From Coemansia sp. RSA 487 (lineage: Eukaryota; Kickxellomycota; Kickxellomycetes; Kickxellales; Kickxellaceae), in NCBI GenBank assembly GCA_027577595.1, contig JANBRJ010000059.1, positions 41,193-105,192 of the forward strand: a stretch of DNA of 64,000 bases, in the 5' to 3' direction. The translations under genes were made by a program, and so were the position numbers. This document shows positions 59,159-64,000 of this stretch, one piece after another (within the stretch, counting starts at the first letter, position 1; every line of letters starts with the position of its first letter). Below the pieces are notes generated by a model. That model had not been told where the DNA came from. It worked only from the letters and a program-made list of their open reading frames with translations, and did no database searches.

Positions 59159-59788
59159 AATGTTTCCTTCCTTTTCCTCCTTTTGCCTGGACTTTATTGA
59201 GGGAGGTTTGTATAGTTACAACCTCCCAGACTGTCTTTGGCTTTTGGACTAATTTCTTATCAAGGGAGAATAAGAGTATAGAAACCATACGATTAGGCTC
59301 GCGAGCTGCCGAGCTGCCATCATTATCAGACTGGTTTATGTAGGTTTAACGGCCATAGAAGCCAATGTTTTGTTTGAATAAAACGAGGAGGAGCTTTGGT
59401 TCCGTATCCTCATTGCCATGTTGAGAACTGTAAAAATTGTTGTGACGGCGAGTGCATGTTTGACTAGCCCAAGCCCGCGGCTACATGAGCAAAGCCATGT
59501 AAAATTCTCTACAAATCCAATAAATCCTGTCATATTTTGCAACACCACTCTTGAGCTGATTTCTAAAAAACTGAAGTAAAACATTATACGTCATAATTGA
59601 GTTCAAAAGTGCTGGAGAAATACATAGCGATATGCGTCGAGCATTGTTAAGCCGTAAACATATATTGCACATTATAAAGCATAAAGCATAAAGCATTGGT
59701 GCATACGAAAAGAAATAAAACAGAGTCGAACAAACGGCTGATGAAAAAGAACGCTATTTTTGAAAGTTATTATCAAATGTAGGACCCA
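59159..59788. other. Spacer with a terminator-like hairpin
   Basis: It starts with the hairpin at 59201-59227, then AT-rich sequence with no supported gene before the TnpB/Fanzor-like remnant. Confidence 0.4.
59201..59227. repeat. Hairpin, GGGAGGTTTGTAT type
   Basis: GGGAGGTTTGTA and TTACAACCTCCC face each other across three bases, 43 bases after the stop of the CAP-like gene. It is the best-paired of three similar hairpins and may lie in the 3' untranslated region. Confidence 0.5.
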
Positions 59789-60283
59789 GTGCTGATTATA
59801 GGCAACTAGTCAGCTGGAATAGTGTCGGGATGTGGCGGATACTAAGACGACTCGGGGTTGGAGTTTATCTGCTTGACGAATTTCGCATTTCGAAACTGTC
59901 CGTCATGCCACAGTGTGCTCGAAAAATTCAAGAAAATAAACAACCCGCAGCCGTTTTGAAGTGTAGTGAAGAGAAAGCGCAAGGTTTTATGCCATGGCTT
60001 GCTTGGATATACGAGTGCAGAGTTTATAAAGACTGTAACAAAGGCAACAAACAAAAACAGGAGGGAAGGAAGGAGCGGCACAGTGCAATACAACCCCGTT
60101 TGCGCTGCCACAGCCAGATACTGGAACCACGATATTGCCGCCACCATCAGCCTCCGCTATACCGCCAACTGGCAGCTCGAGCACGGAAAAGTCTCCGAAC
60201 CGTTCAGACGCTCCGCTGCTTCTGCATATGCTTCTACGGCAGAGACTCCGCATGCTTTACCAAACTTGGACCCTACGTTGTAA
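59789..60283 (+). pseudogene. TnpB/Fanzor-like (RNA-guided nuclease family) remnant 2
   Basis: Three frames in order give the C-terminal landmarks of the TnpB/Fanzor family. VLIIGN*SA (59789-59815) would read G-N-W-S if the TAG were TGG. LRRLGVGVYLLDEFRISK (about 59845-59900) has the D-E-[FY]-R-T-S-type box, followed by a decayed zinc finger with one Cys pair lost. Then KVLCHGLLGYT (about 59981-60013) and RYWNHDIAATISLRY (about 60117-60161) appear. The frame ends at TAA (60281-60283). The VLCHGLL and N-x-D-[IL]-A-A boxes are shared with the minus-strand remnant near 32.5 kb. Stop, two frame shifts and lost N-terminus mark it as dead. Confidence 0.6.
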
Positions 60284-61883
60284 GTATTTTGTTGTTGTTT
60301 GTTGCATTTATTGTGGTTGCTACCAAATTATGCTTGCTGTTGTTGCTGTTATTTTGTGTGTGTATTTCTGATCAGCTATTTTTTACTAACGCCCATCATT
60401 GTTTCTTTTTCTCCTACTTTTCTTATATTTTGTATTGGCGGCTGCAGACGACGATTTCTTTCGTTAACAACAAAAACACTCGATATTCGCACATCGCTGA
60501 AAACCTACATCGTCAACGCTTGTCTCTCGCAAACATTTCTTTCTCCCAAATGGGGCAGGGCTATCCGTAATTTTTGGATTCAAAGTTACAAATGAAATGA
60601 GAATAGTTGTTAGCAATTACCAAAATATCCTTTAAGAAAAAGACGATTGACCACATTGCTAAACATCAAGCTAGCATAAAACAACATTATTGCAAATGTT
60701 CTCCTCCTTCTCCAACAACATCGAAGCTGGTCATGCCTTCATTTTAAAGGACTAGTTCCATCATGAGCTTGTAATATCTTTATTGGTTTGGGTTCCATGT
60801 GACTTACCGTCCAGCTGCAAAAGGTCTGACTGCATGCTCAATGTATTACATACACATTTCACGGAATACGAATATGGACCGGAAAGGGCAGAGGAGTTTT
60901 CCCACATTAATTCCCAATAGTATCATCTAGTACGTAAAGAAATGGCGGACATGCCTTCTGCCATATGTATGCACAAATGCAAATCTTCGGCCATTATGTG
61001 CCGCTAAATTCAGCGTGTTGTGCATTGATGGTCTTTGCTTTATAACCTCCTCGATGTAAATGGCATAAACAATCATGCACTGCTTTTGCTGATGCATAGA
61101 CCGCGTCTTTTTCCAAATTGCAGTGTTTTCTTTATTTATTCTGCAATGGCGAGTCCCTTTATGTGCAAGTTCAGCACTGGTGCTGTCAGAGTAGAAATTT
61201 AAAATGCATACAAGAATTGAGAAAAGCACATGTTGGTTCAGATGATCCTTTTGCAATATTATTTTTCTCTATTTCGCTACAACAATATGATGTCCTACCT
61301 CCATATCGTCCATTCTTATTTGCTGTGTTTCTCATAGGACACATTTGCTTTGATGTACTTGTTTTGTTTGCAATTAAAGAATAATTCACTTCCTTTTTGC
61401 GTCACACATACCCCAAATTCCGTAGATTTACCTGTGGTGCAGAATCGATAGTTGCATGTGTTTGGAAATACAATATGCAAACAAATCCAGTCATATGTAA
61501 GCATCATTTGGCTTTTGTAATTGAAAAATGACTAATGCCGTTTTTCCACATTGTCTATACACCTTCCACGAATATCTTGGGTATATAAACAATGCCAGCA
61601 TTCCTTCCCGTCTACCTGATGTTTCTAAACAGCTAATTTACCACCCCACCTTTCAACTCCAATTTTCCGCTCCAATCGATTTTTCTTCCATTGGTATTTC
61701 TTCCAGATTTATCACCCGACAATAACGATAATAGCCAAATCTTCCTGTCTTTCACACCACAGTTTTTCACTGTATACGCTGGACCGTATATAATCCAAGG
61801 CCATACCACATTCTTTTTGCGTAAACACTGCAATTCCGTAGTCAAGACAAGCGTTGACGCTTTTAAACTATTTTCAATACGAA
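60284..61883. other. 1.6-kb spacer, possible spliced exon at left, LPMO promoter at right
   Basis: A GTAAGT at 60280 and a pyrimidine-rich CTGCAG ending at 60447 would splice the TnpB/Fanzor-like frame to a 49-codon open stretch ending at TGA (60593-60595). The rest is AT-rich without supported genes. A TATA box at 61582 probably serves the LPMO gene. Confidence 0.4.
61582..61589 (+). promoter_or_regulatory. TATA box, probably of the LPMO gene
   Basis: TATATAAA lies 302 bases before the LPMO ATG. The distance implies a long 5' untranslated region. Confidence 0.35.
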
Positions 61884-62627
61884 ATGTTCTCCAAGGCCGT
61901 CTCTCTTCTGGCGCTGGCCGCCTCTGCCCTGGGACACATGGAGCTAATTGTACCATGCCCACGCTACTCATCTCTTTGCGCTGTTCAGCCAGCACTACCT
62001 CCTGGCGAAAGTATCGACTATAACCTTAACGCACCCATAGGCAGCAATGGTGATGTACTTGAACCATTTTGCAAGCACACTACAGCATGGCCATCAGTAA
62101 CCGACACCTGGACTGCCGGCCAGTCGGTCACTATCCAGTTTGCAGCTGGCGGTGCCACGCATCTGGGTGGCGACTGCGAGTTCTCGATCTCCTACGACGG
62201 GGGTAAAACATTTGTAGTCTTGCATCAAGAGCTTCGCTACTGCTTCTACACGGCCAGTCCCGATAGCGGCGGTGTCGACAGCGTACGCTCATACACGTTT
62301 GATTTGCCAAGCAATCTTCCCGGAACAGGCCATGCCGTTTTCGCATGGACTTGGGTCAATGCCTCAGGCAACCGCGAGTTTTACAATAACTGCGGTGATG
62401 TGGCTATTATCGGAAGCGCTGGCTCATACACTGGCAAGGAGGTCACGATGGCAAATTATGGCGCTGGGTATCCAGTCATTCCCGAGTTCCTCGGTGACTA
62501 CGATACTGGCATTGAGTACTACACAACCAATGTCACAGATATTACGGTAAATGGTGCAGGCTACACTGGCTCTGCCAATGTCGCTGGTGTGCCTACTTCA
62601 TCTGCTCCTGCGGCTACTGCTACCTAA
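61884..62627 (+). CDS. AA11-like lytic polysaccharide monooxygenase (chitin-active type)
   Basis: The product is 247 residues from the ATG at 61884. The signal peptide (1-17, ending in SALG) leaves His18 (H-M-E-L) as the mature N-terminus, which is required for the copper histidine brace. The second brace histidine is His93 in GGATHLGGDCEFS. A W-T-W-V-N-A-S-G-N-R-E-F-Y-N-N-C block follows, like the AA11 W-T-W-x-N-x-x-G-N-R-E-M-Y-M-N-C, with the axial aromatic. AA11 enzymes oxidatively cut chitin using copper and peroxide or oxygen. A Ser/Thr-rich tail without GPI signal follows. Chitin as substrate is inferred from the family. Confidence 0.82.
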   Translation: MFSKAVSLLALAASALGHMELIVPCPRYSSLCAVQPALPPGESIDYNLNAPIGSNGDVLEPFCKHTTAWPSVTDTWTAGQSVTIQFAAGGATHLGGDCEFSISYDGGKTFVVLHQELRYCFYTASPDSGGVDSVRSYTFDLPSNLPGTGHAVFAWTWVNASGNREFYNNCGDVAIIGSAGSYTGKEVTMANYGAGYPVIPEFLGDYDTGIEYYTTNVTDITVNGAGYTGSANVAGVPTSSAPAATAT

Positions 62628-63647
62628 GTGTCTCTTTAGAGACTGGTGGCTTTTCGGTGGCGAGATTAATGTTTTTTTTGTAAAGCAACGAATCGTGGTG
62701 CTCTTCAGAATTTTGTTTACAAATCAGAGAAGAGCAACAACTACAGTCCTTTCCCACTGAATGTAGGTTAAATTTTAGCTTGTTTTCTTTGGTATTATAG
62801 CAAGAAAACAAAACGGTTGCCTTTTTCTTGGTACGAACGCATTGTGGGCTATATTCTAGAATGAAAAATGTGCATTTTTGTGATGTGCGAAATATTGTTA
62901 TCATTTAGTAAATCAGATCCAGCAGCTTAAACAACGGATGCGGTGACATCGGCCTTCTGACAGAAGCCAAGCTTTTTTGTGGCAAACAAATCACCAAACC
63001 GAAATCATTTGTGCACTGGCAGCACATGGAGATATTGCGAACGCGGAATAGTATTCAGCTATTTTGAACTAATTGCAGTCTAATTAATTAGATCATTGGG
63101 TATGCTAAAAGGTAGATCTCTACAGCGTGCTTAGCTAGCCAATACTACTATTTTACACAGCAAAAACATGCTTGTGAATATTGTGGAAATAGGAATAGAA
63201 TGAATCAAGGATACAGGAAAGATACCACAAGAAAAGAAATACAATGTGGCTTTTATATAAAGCTACATCAAATGACAAAGAAGCTAGAACAAGAAATCAT
63301 AATATATCAACACTAAAAGGACTTGTACCTTTCACACCATTGTCCAGAGATGCTGCAGTCATGAAAATGAGTATATTTTACATTATAGACACTAACAACA
63401 CAGCCGTTTCATTTATTAGCCTTTTTCCTTTACTTTTCGTAAATCTGACATTGAAGATTGAACCTACTTTGTATACAAAGATCCTTGCTCCATTTAAATA
63501 ATCATTTGTGCAGTAAACCAAGACTGTATTAAGCTTTGAATCCTACATCCTGCCTCCTACTGCATATAAAAATATAGATACGCCAGCATCCTTTGTTTTT
63601 TCCTTTTCTACTTTACCAATATTTTCTAGTTTGTTTCTCCATTTATA
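62628..63647. other. 1-kb spacer
   Basis: It is AT-rich; an 85-codon ORF at 63244-63501 is unremarkable. A TATAAAAA at 63565 sits 83 bases before the next ATG. Confidence 0.4.
63565..63572 (+). promoter_or_regulatory. TATA box of the gene at the right edge
   Basis: TATAAAAA lies 83 bases upstream of the ATG at 63648. Confidence 0.45.
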
Positions 63648-64000
63648 ATGGGGCAGCAACACATTAAAGTGTTACACTTTTTTGAAACATGCAAGCGTGT
63701 ACCTTGCTTAGAAATGTCTATTTTGGATTTTGTTAGCAGCACTATGCTTACATTTATTGCGCTTGCCATTTTCGCAAAAGGTAAATTTTCACCTTTTATT
63801 CGTCTGAATGACACTCGTGCCCTGCTTTTCTATTCAGCTCTCTCTGTTCTTGCTGCTCAACAGTATACTGGTTGGGTTGCAATCCACTCTCTGCTGTCTA
63901 TTGCAGCACTGCCAATTCTTACTCAATACTCTGCTGGAGTCTACCCATTCCAGCTGACCAACATATTTGGCATATACAATGCAATGAACGGAAACGGCTT
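63648..64000 (+). CDS. Multi-pass membrane protein, 3' end outside window
   Basis: The frame is open from the ATG at 63648 to the window edge (117 complete codons). At least two, probably three, hydrophobic helices are visible: FVSSTMLTFIALAIFA, a stretch around LLFYSALSVLAA, and WVAIHSLLSIAALPIL. The visible part ends in F-G-I-Y-N-A-M-N-G-N-G. A second in-frame ATG at 63714 would give a start directly before the first helix and may be the real one. Coding signs are the long frame, the upstream TATA box and membrane periodicity. I cannot name the family from this part. Confidence 0.6.
   Translation, partial: MGQQHIKVLHFFETCKRVPCLEMSILDFVSSTMLTFIALAIFAKGKFSPFIRLNDTRALLFYSALSVLAAQQYTGWVAIHSLLSIAALPILTQYSAGVYPFQLTNIFGIYNAMNGNG

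Noticed and set aside
59830-60570. 246-codon ORF taken as a gene
   Set aside because: Only its first part matches the TnpB/Fanzor-like motif order; the remainder is an out-of-frame read over the remnant and a pyrimidine-rich intron-like tract.
60927-61256. 109-codon minus-strand ORF with an ankyrin-like phrase (N-L-A-A-H-N-G)
   Set aside because: One short phrase only; surrounding sequence does not repeat the ankyrin pattern.

Overview
The window is nuclear DNA of a fungus. Genes are mostly intronless, carry their own starts and stops, and are separated by AT-rich spacers. The few introns have GT...AG ends, and one carries a TACTAAT branch site. Conserved genes are typically fungal: a Bub2/Cdc16-type GAP, Nse1, a DSC2/UBAC2-like protein, an SCT1-like GPAT, an Rpd3-like deacetylase, a FunK1 kinase and an AA11-like LPMO. 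Together with TnpB/Fanzor-like remnants, an MRNIP homologue, a DNAJC12-like protein and a mitochondrial ClpP, this suggests an early-diverging lineage, perhaps Kickxellomycotina. That placement is inference from gene content; nothing here proves it.

Layout. 0-9 kb: Bub2/Cdc16 GAP (cut by the left edge), MRNIP homologue, an unknown 143-aa gene with a decayed tandem copy, and a three-exon disordered IQ-motif protein. 9-18 kb: a small coiled-coil protein, a secreted SH3b-CHAP hydrolase, several very small single-pass membrane proteins, a BAHD-type acyltransferase and NSE1. 18-32 kb: a secreted multicopper oxidase with a tandem pseudogene, a 78-aa protein, catalase and a full-length ABCC transporter. 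32-43 kb: a TnpB/Fanzor-like remnant, further small membrane or PPxY-bearing proteins, a DSC2-like protein, a GPAT and two more small proteins related to the 78-aa one. 43-48 kb: DNAJC12-like co-chaperone, a second intact multicopper oxidase, ClpP and a PITH protein. 48-55 kb: an F-box/LRR-like protein, a FIG4 pseudogene fused to a LINE reverse-transcriptase fragment, and a frameshifted FunK1 kinase. 56-64 kb: Rpd3-type HDAC, a secreted tandem CAP-like protein, a second TnpB/Fanzor-like remnant, an AA11-like LPMO, and the start of a membrane-protein gene cut by the right edge.

There is no operon-like unit. Shared themes are: (i) secreted or redox and wall-active enzymes (two oxidases, catalase, LPMO, CHAP hydrolase); (ii) a set of tiny membrane proteins, some with PPxY-type motifs that could recruit NEDD4/Rsp5 ligases; (iii) gene decay, with at least six broken genes showing frameshifts, stops or truncation. 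Conserved genes are visibly GC-rich at third positions, while lineage-specific genes are AT-rich. No tRNA, rRNA or CRISPR array was seen.
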